Positions 18,314 through 29,043 of a stretch of 64,000 bases of DNA are shown here, in pieces (the first letter of the stretch is position 1; every line of letters begins with the position of its first letter). This stretch comes from Gammaproteobacteria bacterium (GTDB lineage: Bacteria > Pseudomonadota > Gammaproteobacteria > Steroidobacterales > Foliamicaceae), in contig WTGP01000008.1 in the NCBI GenBank assembly GCA_011523505.1, forward strand, positions 62,001-126,000, written 5' to 3'. The notes beneath the pieces are model-generated. The model was not told the origin of the DNA and did not search any database. It saw only the letters and a list, made by a program, of their open reading frames with translations. The translations under genes were made by a program, and so were the position numbers.

Positions 18314-21238
18314 ATGAACGAATTCATAGTGACGCACGTCGAGTCCGGAGAAACGCTTTCCGAGATTGCGGCTCGATATGGCGTCAGCGTGGAGGCGTTA
18401 CAGCGATGGAACAGAATCGAAAACCCTGACCTGGTGCGGGTTGGCCAGAGGATTGTTGTTTACGAGGAAGAGACCGCTGAATCCTTCGCCTCCGAGAACG
18501 CGATGTCCCAGGCAGAGCCTGTTTTCGACGTGGCGCTTGGCTCTTGGGGTGTCTGGGTGGGGGGACTCATCCTTCTGGCACTTCTGCCTCTTGTGCTCCA
18601 TCGGATACGAGGCCGGCGTCGCCGGAAGCTCGCTGCGCAAGCCGCCCAACTTGGTTGGTGGCGCGCGCAACTGGCCGCACAGGCCGAGAAGCTCCATTCT
18701 GTGGATGAGCGCCTCGCTCAACTCCAGGACCCTCCTCGATACGTGGCGCGCAGTATTTTTTCCGTCCTGGAACGCGACGCCCAGGACATTGCGGTCCAGT
18801 TCTCATCGCATTGGCCCGAGCAATTGTCGGATACGGCAGAGATCCGAGCGTTGGCGAGGATACGCGACTTCCTGGGGGACCCTAACGGCCACCGAGTCGC
18901 AGCCAACAACACCTTTGTTACAAACGAACTGGTCCGCTCTCAAGAATTTTTCGACCGGATCGAGGCACATCCGCTTACGGACGAACAACGGAAAGCGGTC
19001 GTCGTCGACGAGGACCATAACCTGGTTGTCGCGGCAGCGGGCAGCGGCAAGACATCGGTGATCGTGGCCAAAGCCGGTTGGCTCTTACGGAACAGGTATC
19101 GGCGCCCATCGGAACTTTTGCTTCTCGCCTTCGCGAAGGATGCCCAGATGGAAATGAAGGAAAGAGTTCGCCATCACCTGGGTGCTCAGGCGACAGCCGA
19201 TCTCACCGTGCGAACCTTTCACAGCCTGGGTATGTCGATCATCGGTGCGTCCGAGGGCAAAAGCCCGTCGCTGGCCAAGGTTGCCGAGGACGATAAGGCG
19301 CTGTACGACTTGCTGAAGCGCATCATCGCCGACCTGCTCGTCAATCCTAAATTCGCGGCGGTCATGTTGAAGTGGTTCCGCGATCACTTTGCGCCTTACG
19401 AGAGCGAACACGAGTTTCAGAATCAGGGCGAGTACTGGAACTATGTCCGAGCGAATGAGTTACGTTCGTTGAAGGGTGAATTGGTCAAGAGCTATGAAGA
19501 GTGCGAGATCGCCAATTTTCTATATCTCAACGGCGTCGCCTACGAATATGAGCACCCCTACGAACACGACACCGCGACGTTGGAGAAGCGACAATATCTG
19601 CCCGACTTCTACCTTCCCGACGCCGGAATCTATATCGAACACTTTGCACTCAATGCGTCGGGGGACACTCCTCCCTTTATCGATCAAGAAAAGTATCTCC
19701 GGTCGATGGGCTGGAAGCGCGAACTCCACGACCAACACAATACCGTCCTGATCGAAACCTTCAGCCACGAAAAATCCGCCGGCACGTTGACTGAGAATCT
19801 GACCGCCAAGCTCGCCGAGCATGGCGTGGACTTCTCTCCGACTCCTCCAGACGATGTATTCGCCATCCTCGAGGAGCAAGGCCGGATCGACCCGTTCACG
19901 CGCCTAGTCGCGACTTTTCTTAACCACTACAAGGGCTCCCAGTTGTCTCCCAGGGAACTGGCCGTGCGGGCCGCGACAGCCCCGGACCGACCGCGTGCCC
20001 AGGCTTTTGTCGAGGTGTTCGGAGCGGTCTTCGAGCGTTACCAGGACTCACTCGCTCAAGTGCGGCAGATCGATTTTCACGACATGATCAACAGAGCGAC
20101 GGAGCACGCGGAAAGCGGACGTTATCGCAGCTCGTTCGATTACATACTCGTTGACGAATTCCAGGATATCTCGCCAGGCCGGGCGCGGCTTCTGAAGTCA
20201 CTGCTGGACCAGTCACCTACCGCGCAACTGTTCGCCGTCGGCGACGACTGGCAGGCCATCTATCGATTTGCCGGCTCAGACATCGCCATCATGCGCGAAA
20301 TGAAGGAACGCTTCGGCGCCACCGAGCGCATCGACCTGGCGACAACTTTCCGGTGTGCGGACCGCATCGCCGAGGTCGCGACCGAATTCGTGCTCCGCAA
20401 CCCGGCACAGATTCGCAAGAACGTGTCCTCCGTGCTTAGTGCGGACGGGCCGTGTGTAAACATCGGTCTACCCGCAGGACAATCCACCGATCTGCTCAGA
20501 GAAACGCTCGGGATGATTGCCGCCGACGCAGCTAAGCGGGGTGAGGCACCCACTGTCCTGTTGCTCGGCCGCTACAGGCACACCAGACCCGAAAACTTGG
20601 ACCAACTTGCGAGGGAATACCCCGAACTAAGCCTTTCCTACAAGACCGTGCACAGCTCCAAGGGGCTTGAGGCCGATTGCGTCGTGATACTCGAAATGTG
20701 CGCCGGCAAGTATGGTTTTCCTACAGAGATCGCCGATGACCCGCTGCTCAATTTGGTCCTTGCCGCGCCGGAGCCGTTTCCGCATTCAGAGGAGCGGCGC
20801 CTGCTTTATGTAGCCATCACCCGCGCCAGGCGGGCGGCCTACCTATTGGCAGACGGCGAATCGCCTTCCACATTCGTAACGGAACTGGTTGACGAAGGGT
20901 ACGACGTCAACGTCTATGGTCGGCCACAGAAGAGCGATGTTGCCTGCCCACAATGCGTTGCCGGACGTCTCGTGCGCCGCAAGAGTAAACAGAACGGGAG
21001 CGTGTTCTATGGCTGCTCACACTATCCATACTGCAGGCACATGCAGACCGCCTGCCCCCATTGCAGGATCGGATTGCCAGTGAGGGCTGACGACATTTTC
21101 CGTTGCCACGCCTGCGACAAGACCGTTGAGCCATGCCCGTCATGCGACGGATGGCTGCGCAATATCACAGGACAATACGGACCGTTTCTCGGTTGCTCAA
21201 ATTACCCGGACTGCCGTTACACGAGAAAATTGGAGTGA
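18314..21238 (+). CDS. LysM-TM-SF1 (UvrD/helicase IV-like) helicase with embedded nuclease-like insert and C-terminal topoisomerase-type zinc ribbons
   Basis: LysM VESGETLSEIAARYGVSVEALQRWNRIENPDLVRVGQRIVVY; TM GVWVGGLILLALLPLVL; Walker A AAAGSGKT; VDEFQDI; insert YLPDFYLPDAGIYIEHF; CPQC...GCSHYPYCRH and CPSC...GCSNYPDCRYT. Confidence 0.85.
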   Translation: MNEFIVTHVESGETLSEIAARYGVSVEALQRWNRIENPDLVRVGQRIVVYEEETAESFASENAMSQAEPVFDVALGSWGVWVGGLILLALLPLVLHRIRGRRRRKLAAQAAQLGWWRAQLAAQAEKLHSVDERLAQLQDPPRYVARSIFSVLERDAQDIAVQFSSHWPEQLSDTAEIRALARIRDFLGDPNGHRVAANNTFVTNELVRSQEFFDRIEAHPLTDEQRKAVVVDEDHNLVVAAAGSGKTSVIVAKAGWLLRNRYRRPSELLLLAFAKDAQMEMKERVRHHLGAQATADLTVRTFHSLGMSIIGASEGKSPSLAKVAEDDKALYDLLKRIIADLLVNPKFAAVMLKWFRDHFAPYESEHEFQNQGEYWNYVRANELRSLKGELVKSYEECEIANFLYLNGVAYEYEHPYEHDTATLEKRQYLPDFYLPDAGIYIEHFALNASGDTPPFIDQEKYLRSMGWKRELHDQHNTVLIETFSHEKSAGTLTENLTAKLAEHGVDFSPTPPDDVFAILEEQGRIDPFTRLVATFLNHYKGSQLSPRELAVRAATAPDRPRAQAFVEVFGAVFERYQDSLAQVRQIDFHDMINRATEHAESGRYRSSFDYILVDEFQDISPGRARLLKSLLDQSPTAQLFAVGDDWQAIYRFAGSDIAIMREMKERFGATERIDLATTFRCADRIAEVATEFVLRNPAQIRKNVSSVLSADGPCVNIGLPAGQSTDLLRETLGMIAADAAKRGEAPTVLLLGRYRHTRPENLDQLAREYPELSLSYKTVHSSKGLEADCVVILEMCAGKYGFPTEIADDPLLNLVLAAPEPFPHSEERRLLYVAITRARRAAYLLADGESPSTFVTELVDEGYDVNVYGRPQKSDVACPQCVAGRLVRRKSKQNGSVFYGCSHYPYCRHMQTACPHCRIGLPVRADDIFRCHACDKTVEPCPSCDGWLRNITGQYGPFLGCSNYPDCRYTRKLE

Positions 21239-21428
21239 TACATGCGCCCCAACGATAGTTCGAATAGTCAAGCGGCGGTACGGCTTGGCAGACGCTTGCA
21301 GCGCGTATATCAGCGCGCTACAGTCTGGCAGCGCCGACGCGCCAGGACCGCGACAATGCCGAACGGAACGCAGACGTAGTACACGCATGACCCCCTCTCG
21401 CGCCGAGTAAGTAGAGCAACGCAATCTG

Positions 21429-24206
21429 ATGCGCCTTTCATGGAATGAAGTCCGGGTCCGCGCGGCCACGTTCGCCGACGAGTGGAGCAATGCGGTTCGC
21501 GAGACGAGCGAAACGCACAGCTTCTACAACGCCTTCTTCCGCGTGTTCGGCGTGGAGCGCCGCTCGGTGGCGCGCTATGAGGAGCACGTAGCGAAGCTCG
21601 ACAACAGTTCCGGCTTCATCGACCTGTTCTGGCCCGGCGTCCTGATCGTCGAGCAGAAGAGCGCCGGCCGCGATCTCGGCAAAGCCTACGGTCAGGCCGG
21701 GGAATACTTCGACGCGCTGAAGGAGCGCGACCGCCCCCGCTACATCCTCGTCAGCGATTTCCAGACCTTCGAATTGCACAATCTGGACGATCGAACAGAG
21801 GTCCGATTCAACCTAAAGGACCTTCCCGCGCACGTGGAGCACTTCGGCTTCATCCTCGGCGTGCAGAAGCGCACCTTCCGCGATCAGGACCCCGCCAACA
21901 TCAAGGCCGCGGAACTGGTTGGGCGACTGCACGATGCGCTCCACGCCGCCAACTACCGGGGCCACGACCTCGAACGCTTCCTGGTGCGCATCGTGTTCTG
22001 CCTGTTCGCCGACGACACCGGCATCTTCGAACCGCGCGATATCTTCCTGGAGTTCATCGAAACCCGCACCAGCGAGGACGGCGCCGACCTGGGACCGTGG
22101 CTGCGGCAATTGTTCGAGGTCCTGAATTCGCCCGAAGAAGAGCGCAGTCCGCTCCTTGACGAGGATTTGGCGCGATTCCCCTATGTCAACGGCGACCTGT
22201 TTCGCGAGCACTTGCGCACTCCGTCCTTCAATGCTTCCATGCGCGAAGCGCTGCTGGACGTCTGCCGCTTCGACTGGTCGAACATTTCACCCGCCATATT
22301 CGGCGCGCTGTTCCAGTCCGTCATGGAGCCGGAACAACGCCGCGCCCAGGGCGCGCATTACACCACCGAAAAGAACATCCTCAAGGTGATCGAACCGCTG
22401 TTCCTGGACGATCTGCGGGCCGAATTCGACCGCCTCAAGTCCCGCAAGGACAGCCGACGACGAACCGACCTTTGGCGTTTTCAGGAAAAACTCGGCCGGA
22501 TGCGCTTCTTCGATCCCGCCTGCGGATGCGGCAACTTCCTCATCATCGCCTACCGCGAACTGCGGCAACTAGAAACCGAAGTCCTCAAGTCAATACATCC
22601 GAATCGGCAATTGGACGCTCTGGCAGAAAAGCTGTCGCTGGTCGATGTGGATCAGTTCTACGGCATCGAACTAGGAGAGTTTCCCGCCCGTATTGCCGAA
22701 ACCGCAATGTGGATGATGGACCACATCATGAACAACCGGCTGAGCTTGGAGTTTGGCCAGACCTACGTGCGTATCCCGCTGGAAAGCTCGCCGCACATCA
22801 TGCACGGCGACGCACTGGAAGTGGATTGGCGAAAAGTCCTTCCGTCCGAAGAGTGCTCGTTCGTGTTCGGCAACCCCCCCTTTGTTGGCGCGAAGTTTCA
22901 GACGGCCGAGCAACGTGCACAGGTGCGCCGAATCGCAGCTCTTGGCAAGGGCGGCGGCACGCTCGACTACGTCACCGCCTGGTTCATCAAGGCAGGCGAT
23001 TACGTGCAGAAAGGCTCCGCCAGGATCGGCTTCGTCGCCACCAACTCCATCACGCAAGGCGAGCAGGTGGCGCAGCTTTGGCCCATCCTGTTCGACCGCT
23101 GCAAGCTGGAAATCGCCTTCGCCCACCGAACCTTTGCCTGGGGATCGGACGCACGCGGCAAAGCACATGTTCATGTCGTCATTCTCGGCCTTGATAAGCG
23201 GGAGGCTGTTCGACCGGAAAAGAGAATGTTCAGTTATCCCGACATCAATGGCGAGCCGGATGAAAGCTACCACACGGCATTGTCGCCGTATCTATTCGAT
23301 GCTGGTGCTTTGTCCGACGCGCACTTGGTGGTTCGGGCAGAAAATGCACCCATCAACGGTAGGCCAAGGCTCAAGACCGGCGTGCAAATGATCGATAACG
23401 GTATATTGACTTTCAAAGAAACCGAGCGAGACGAATTCCTTACTGTCGAACCTGAATCGGCTCCTTTCTTTCGTCGATACATTGGTGGAGACGAGTTCAT
23501 CAACGGTTTTCACCGCTGGATTCTGTATCTCAGAGAGGCAAGCCCAACTAAACTCAACGCCCTGCCGCAAGTTGCGGATAGGATCGCTCAAGTACGTGCC
23601 TACCGTGCGGCAAGCCGACGCCCAAGCACACGGCGAATGGCTGACTTTCCGACTTTGGTTGGGGTGGATGAACGTCTTGATGCCGATTATCTGGTAATTC
23701 CAAATACAAGCTCAGAACGTCGTTCGTATGTTCCAATAGGATGGCTGGATCCGAGTGTCATTGCCAATCAAAAACTACGCATTCTTCCCAACGCAACCCT
23801 TACTGATTTCGCACTACTAACGTCCGCTATGCACATGGCCTGGATGCGTGCTGTAACAGGACGGTTGGAAAGCCGATACATGTACTCGGTTGCGGTGGTC
23901 TACAACACTTTCCCGGTGCCGCCCTCAGGCACGGATTTGTCAAAATTGGGGCCGCTGGCACAAGCCGTACTCGACGCCCGCTCCGCCCATCCGAATTCCA
24001 CACTGGCCGACCTATACGATCCAGACCTTATGCCGCCCAACCTGCGCCGGGCGCATCAGGCGCTCGACCGTGCAGTTGATCGGCTCTATCGCCACTCCGG
24101 CTTCGCGTCCGAGCGCGAGCGCGTCGAGCATCTGTTCACGCGGTATGAAGAGATGCGAACGCCCCTCGCGGCTGAAGTGAAGGCAAAACGACACCGAAAG
24201 CGGTGA
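21429..24206 (+). CDS. Type IIL (MmeI-like) restriction-modification enzyme, single polypeptide
   Basis: N-terminal nuclease-like GFIDLFWPGVLIVEQKSAGRDLGKAYGQA; FDPACGCGNFLIIAYRELR SAM motif; FVFGNPPFVGAK catalytic motif; C-terminal target-recognition region. Confidence 0.85.
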   Translation: MRLSWNEVRVRAATFADEWSNAVRETSETHSFYNAFFRVFGVERRSVARYEEHVAKLDNSSGFIDLFWPGVLIVEQKSAGRDLGKAYGQAGEYFDALKERDRPRYILVSDFQTFELHNLDDRTEVRFNLKDLPAHVEHFGFILGVQKRTFRDQDPANIKAAELVGRLHDALHAANYRGHDLERFLVRIVFCLFADDTGIFEPRDIFLEFIETRTSEDGADLGPWLRQLFEVLNSPEEERSPLLDEDLARFPYVNGDLFREHLRTPSFNASMREALLDVCRFDWSNISPAIFGALFQSVMEPEQRRAQGAHYTTEKNILKVIEPLFLDDLRAEFDRLKSRKDSRRRTDLWRFQEKLGRMRFFDPACGCGNFLIIAYRELRQLETEVLKSIHPNRQLDALAEKLSLVDVDQFYGIELGEFPARIAETAMWMMDHIMNNRLSLEFGQTYVRIPLESSPHIMHGDALEVDWRKVLPSEECSFVFGNPPFVGAKFQTAEQRAQVRRIAALGKGGGTLDYVTAWFIKAGDYVQKGSARIGFVATNSITQGEQVAQLWPILFDRCKLEIAFAHRTFAWGSDARGKAHVHVVILGLDKREAVRPEKRMFSYPDINGEPDESYHTALSPYLFDAGALSDAHLVVRAENAPINGRPRLKTGVQMIDNGILTFKETERDEFLTVEPESAPFFRRYIGGDEFINGFHRWILYLREASPTKLNALPQVADRIAQVRAYRAASRRPSTRRMADFPTLVGVDERLDADYLVIPNTSSERRSYVPIGWLDPSVIANQKLRILPNATLTDFALLTSAMHMAWMRAVTGRLESRYMYSVAVVYNTFPVPPSGTDLSKLGPLAQAVLDARSAHPNSTLADLYDPDLMPPNLRRAHQALDRAVDRLYRHSGFASERERVEHLFTRYEEMRTPLAAEVKAKRHRKR

Positions 24207-24541
24207 TCTTATGGCTTTTAGAACTTGAGCAATCCGTGCGACTTATCCACTTTGGCGAGGAGGATACGACATCAGGGGCAGGATCACCTCAGCAAAAGCA
24301 AAACAACAAGTTTACCTGTAGGAGTTAGCCATCGTATTTTTGCCGCAGACCAATATCGGGAAACTGTCCAGCCGCACAAATACTTGGAGGTGGCAAGATA
24401 CCCCGTTTGAAGCTATTCGCCGTCGTCTCCTAAAGCCTACTGTGCACTTGAAGAACAAATGCTCCACATGCACCCAGCGGTTGGCGTTGCGTGACCCATG
24501 GCCATATCCGTTAACGGAGGCAGAACGGGAGAATACCAATT

Positions 24542-25567
24542 GTGAATGACTCTTTATTCGGCTTGGATACCATGAATGCACCTTGGGGACTCCAGTCGAG
24601 GGTGAAGCTCGCGGCTTTGGCTTGCGATTTCTTCAGTGTCAAGAAAACGGCAGCGAATCATGCCGCCGTTGGAAAGGAACTTCCGGTCAAGAGAAATCCA
24701 GAACCGCTCACGGGGCGTGACTTTCTCAATTATTTGAAAATTAAAAAGTTCTTCCCTAAGCCTCCCAGTGCCTTGCGTGTAGCGGAAATGATTGGGCGTA
24801 TGGCGTCTAGTGGGCTTCTGGTTAGTATCGGGCACAGCGAGCCGTCTATTGCCGGCTTGGGCAACCATTACCTTTATGCACTAACGGTGTGGGAAGCCCG
24901 CCGGGACTTATTCCGATTGGTTCCCGCGCTCGGACCGGAATATCTCTTTGATCTGTGCGCCCCCGGCCTCGTTCATATAACAGGCACGAGCGAGAATGGC
25001 ATCGAAGTCGCGGGAACAGGTCTTGTGATTGGTGCGCGGCATGTGCTTACGTGCCGACATGTTCTCACAGACATGGAGGTTAGTGGGACGCAGAAAATTC
25101 AGGGCCGTGAGTACGTGGTCGAAGAACGATCGCTTTACTTGCATCCCGAAATTGATGTGGCGGTGATACAAGTGAAAGGAGCGCCGTTATCGCCGTTGAA
25201 GGGCGCCATCTTTCAGGCACCCGTGGTGGCGCAGAGCGTATACACGTTGGGCTACCCGAAGCTCCCGGGACTCCGGGATGCGTCTGTGATCATGCAAAAG
25301 GGAGCAGTCACGAACGAACGGGTAACTTCATTGGCGGGAGAAAGGCTGTTTCTATATTCGGCAATATCTAGGCCGGGTAACAGCGGGGGACCAGTAATGT
25401 CACACGACGGGTATGTATTGGGACTCTCGATCATGGATGCGATCGGTGAGTACGATGCGGGGAACGCATTCTCCCCGCACTATGCGGGTATCCCTTCCCA
25501 AGTTGTTGTCGCGGCGGTGCGAGATCTGGATTTGGGCATTGAACTGCCGTTCGAGAAATATGAGTGA
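24542..25567 (+). CDS. Trypsin-like serine protease with N-terminal helical/wHTH-like region
   Basis: GTGLVIGARHVLTCRHVL (His), HPEIDVAVIQ (Asp), SRPGNSGGPVMSHDG (Ser). Confidence 0.75.
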   Translation: MNDSLFGLDTMNAPWGLQSRVKLAALACDFFSVKKTAANHAAVGKELPVKRNPEPLTGRDFLNYLKIKKFFPKPPSALRVAEMIGRMASSGLLVSIGHSEPSIAGLGNHYLYALTVWEARRDLFRLVPALGPEYLFDLCAPGLVHITGTSENGIEVAGTGLVIGARHVLTCRHVLTDMEVSGTQKIQGREYVVEERSLYLHPEIDVAVIQVKGAPLSPLKGAIFQAPVVAQSVYTLGYPKLPGLRDASVIMQKGAVTNERVTSLAGERLFLYSAISRPGNSGGPVMSHDGYVLGLSIMDAIGEYDAGNAFSPHYAGIPSQVVVAAVRDLDLGIELPFEKYE

Positions 25568-25617
25568 TTTCAATCCCGCCCACGCAAAACACAGTGCACT
25601 AATAGAGTTCCAGAGGT

Positions 25618-26097
25618 ATGTCGAGATTGTCGTTTCGCACACTAGCAGCCTTTGGAAAACGAATTGAGTACTGGATAGTCGGACGAATGCTCAAGGAAGA
25701 GCTGGATGTCTACCTGCCCCTCGTGGACGACGATGCGGTGGATGCACTCGTCCGGAGACCGAACGGGACTACTGCACTAGTGCAGATCAAGGCCCGGTCG
25801 CGAGACGTGATCCCAGGCGACGCCGCCCGGTTCTCGGCCATCGACCACCCGGCAGAACGGGCAGATTATTGGTTTATCTTTTATTCTGAGCGCATGGATG
25901 TGATGTGGATCATGACCTCTGGTGAGTTCATCGAGATGAGCAATCGGAACCGAAAAGGCAAGAACGTCGGAAAGCGGAGCATTTGGTTCAACGGGCGCCG
26001 CCGCGACAAGACCACGGGGCGGCGTGGCGAGTACGTAAAGCCACAGTTCAAGAAGTATGTGGCGACTGATTTCCGACGCATTGAGAACGGAATCTGA
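25618..26097 (+). CDS. PD-(D/E)XK nuclease-like protein of a defence-island family
   Basis: GKRIEYWIVGRMLKEELDVYLPLVDDDAVDALVRRPNGTTALVQIKARSRD matches E...D...QxK nuclease layout. Confidence 0.6.
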   Translation: MSRLSFRTLAAFGKRIEYWIVGRMLKEELDVYLPLVDDDAVDALVRRPNGTTALVQIKARSRDVIPGDAARFSAIDHPAERADYWFIFYSERMDVMWIMTSGEFIEMSNRNRKGKNVGKRSIWFNGRRRDKTTGRRGEYVKPQFKKYVATDFRRIENGI

Positions 26098-26826
26098 GCA
26101 TCTCCCCCGACGATCGAGAGCGAATCCGACAGGCAATTCCGGCTACTGCGTTTCTAGGCCGATTAGTGGGAAATATCGGACGGGATCTGACATCTCCTAC
26201 AAGTAGCAGAAGCATGCTAAGGTTGCGTGCGAGCACAGTTCATTACTCTTCTGGTTGGTCCCTTCGCGCACTAGGACTTTCTCTTGCACGTCTTTGTTCG
26301 GTTGGGTTCCCGTAGAGCATTTTCCGTTACGACTGACCGAAATCGCTAAAATCTTTCGATCTATTCACTTAATGAGAGGCCTCAATAGAATGATTCCGCT
26401 CTTATCTGAAGACCTTTTGGTGCGTTCTGACCAAAGAAGTACTGCAGATCACGAGGCTGATCTGCTGCCCGATCCGACCGTACCTTTCGTTGCTGCCTTA
26501 CACGGCAAATGCGACCATGAGGTGATGAGCGAAACAGAGCTCAGACTTACAGCGCTCGCCCAACTTAAAGTCGAAGATGAGGCCAAAGCCTGGACAATGA
26601 ATATCGACGGCAAGAACAACGCGTTCGTGGCCGACGCGCCTATTCAAGAAGCCGCTACAGCTCCCCTGCCCAACGCATAGTTGATGCTCGACTCGCGTTT
26701 CGCCCCCGAAATATAAGAAATTGCACTGCAGCAATTGAAACAGATAGTTCAGCGTGATCTAGCGACTCGAAGTTTCCGTTGGGATTGATCAAGCTTATCG
26801 GATATCAATTTAACAATTAGGACAAT

Positions 26827-28893
26827 ATGGCCGCGCTAGCGAGTGCACAAATGACACCCTATACGATAGACAAGTTCTGGACTCAACGGCTAATAGCATC
26901 CGTTGCCCAGCCAATTAACCAAACAAAGGGCTGGCAGCTCATTCCCGAATCTATTCAGACATTTAAGGAGGCACCCCTTGGCCTGACTGACGAATTTACG
27001 TCTGATTCTACTCCTTGGACAAGTCCTCTGCTTCTAGTATCAGCTCCGGGTGCCGTTGGGAAAACTACCCTTGCTATGGAAATTGCTTACCGAACTGGGA
27101 CTGTGTATGTCAATTTAGCACAGTCAGAACCCGTAGGCGGTCATACGTTATCCGGTGGTCTTGTACGTGCGGGAATCTACGAGAGTTGGGTTGCCGAGAC
27201 CACAACAGTACTAGTAGACGGACTCGATGAAGCCAGACTTCGTGTAACACAGGAGGCGTTTGACTCTTTTCTCCTGGATGTCCTTGATTTATCAGTCAAC
27301 CGAAATCTACCAACCGTATTATTTGGTCGCTCTGGATCCGTACAGGATGCGTGGTTTGCGTTGGCAGAAAGAGGCGTCGAGGTTCCTGTATTGGAAATTG
27401 GTTACTTTGGAGTCGAAGACGCAATTGATTTTGCCTCGGCGAAACTCTGCGCAGACTATCCAGAACGTCTGCACCCGAACACGGATAAACGAGCGATCAC
27501 GCTATTGCTCGAACGAATACGCAATCAAACTGAAAGCGATGGAGACAGATTTGCAGGATACGCCCCTGTCCTTCAGGCTGTTGCCGAACAAGTGGGCAAG
27601 GAGACAAACCCTGCTGCTCTAGTGGCTAGTATCGAAAATGGCGCGCACGAGGTTACTCTTCAGGATGTCGCATCCGCAATCCTAGAACGTGAACGCACCA
27701 AGCTCGAGCCATTGAATTTTGAAGACTCCGACTTATCAACACGCCTATACCTCGCGGACGAGCAACTGTCTCATCTCGCCGCGAAAGTCTACGGTAACCC
27801 TATACCAGATTTACCACACATGTCCCCTATCGATGCGCAGACTTATCAGAATGCGCTCGATACCTGGGTAGCCGATCACCCATTCTTGGATGGCCAAAAC
27901 CGGCCTTCTTCGGCCGTCTTTGACGCAGTTATTGCTACTTGGACACTTCGAAATGCACAGTCGCCGCAAGCCCGGAAAGCTGCCGTAGAACGAGAGCTAG
28001 CAAGGGGCATCGCTGCTAATCCAATTTTGTCTGAAATCTATACACACGAATTGCTTCAAGGTGCTGACAATTTCATCCCTCCCGAACACATCGGGATCAT
28101 TTATTCGTCCCTAAGAGCACGATTATCTTTAGGCGACTCAGCTAGCATGGAAATCGAGCAAACAGACCTAACCGGAGACGACGACGTTCTAACTGCCGAA
28201 GTCGAAATTTTTCAACTCCGGCGAAATGCAGAACGCCCACGAGTCGTAGAACTCAAAACAGATCGAGAAGGCCTAATACGGTTTGGTTCACATATTGAGG
28301 ATGTAGATGTCGTCGGGCCCGAATCATTTGTCGAGATCGGTCACGGCAATGAGGTAACGCTTGTTGCTCCCATTTCAATACAATGCAATGTACTAACAAC
28401 TGAGTCACGGACGCTCATTGTCGAACCTTCACCAACCGGCACAATTTCAACTGTGTATTTGGAAGCAGATGAATTCAGTGGGTACAAAATGACATCAGTG
28501 CCAGTATTGCGTGGTGACGCTAATCTTGCCGCCTCTTGGCCCAATGTACAAACTCATCCTTGGACGAGCTTTGCAGTTGAAAAAACGCACTTGGATGATC
28601 CGCAGACCGAGGAAGCGTTGCGACGATTACGCAAGTTTGTGATTTCGTTTAGGTCACACAGCCGCGGTAGCCTAGCCCGATTCAAAGGAAAGATTGAGCA
28701 TCGACGCATGACGAAAGGACTTGGACAAGCGGTCTTGGAGTTAATGTTGCAAACAGACATACTAAATTACAGCGACTCCATGTACTATCTAAACCCTGAC
28801 ATCTTGGCCACACACACTGGGCTAAGTTATATAGATTTTATGGAATGTCGGTACTCTCCTGAAGCAATAGAATTCGTCAGGCAGGCGATTTAG
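26827..28893 (+). CDS. STAND/P-loop NTPase of unknown function
   Basis: Walker A LVSAPGAVGKTTLAMEIAY; Walker B TTVLVDGLDEAR; long uncharacterised C-terminus; lower GC than flanks. Confidence 0.65.
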   Translation: MAALASAQMTPYTIDKFWTQRLIASVAQPINQTKGWQLIPESIQTFKEAPLGLTDEFTSDSTPWTSPLLLVSAPGAVGKTTLAMEIAYRTGTVYVNLAQSEPVGGHTLSGGLVRAGIYESWVAETTTVLVDGLDEARLRVTQEAFDSFLLDVLDLSVNRNLPTVLFGRSGSVQDAWFALAERGVEVPVLEIGYFGVEDAIDFASAKLCADYPERLHPNTDKRAITLLLERIRNQTESDGDRFAGYAPVLQAVAEQVGKETNPAALVASIENGAHEVTLQDVASAILERERTKLEPLNFEDSDLSTRLYLADEQLSHLAAKVYGNPIPDLPHMSPIDAQTYQNALDTWVADHPFLDGQNRPSSAVFDAVIATWTLRNAQSPQARKAAVERELARGIAANPILSEIYTHELLQGADNFIPPEHIGIIYSSLRARLSLGDSASMEIEQTDLTGDDDVLTAEVEIFQLRRNAERPRVVELKTDREGLIRFGSHIEDVDVVGPESFVEIGHGNEVTLVAPISIQCNVLTTESRTLIVEPSPTGTISTVYLEADEFSGYKMTSVPVLRGDANLAASWPNVQTHPWTSFAVEKTHLDDPQTEEALRRLRKFVISFRSHSRGSLARFKGKIEHRRMTKGLGQAVLELMLQTDILNYSDSMYYLNPDILATHTGLSYIDFMECRYSPEAIEFVRQAI

Positions 28894-29043
28894 CCGGACC
28901 GTAGCGCACAATGCAGATCTTAGAGGCGCAGAAAACACTAACTAAGAGCGGAGTCAGCGATCAATCAGAATGGTAAATACTGATTAAACTCGTGGAAGAT
29001 ATTGGTTCGGTCAGGACAATTTCCACCTTGTTGCAATAACAGA

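Noticed and set aside
26255-26680. 141-aa plus-strand ORF
   Set aside because: No motif, uncertain start and weak coding character; not listed as a supported CDS.
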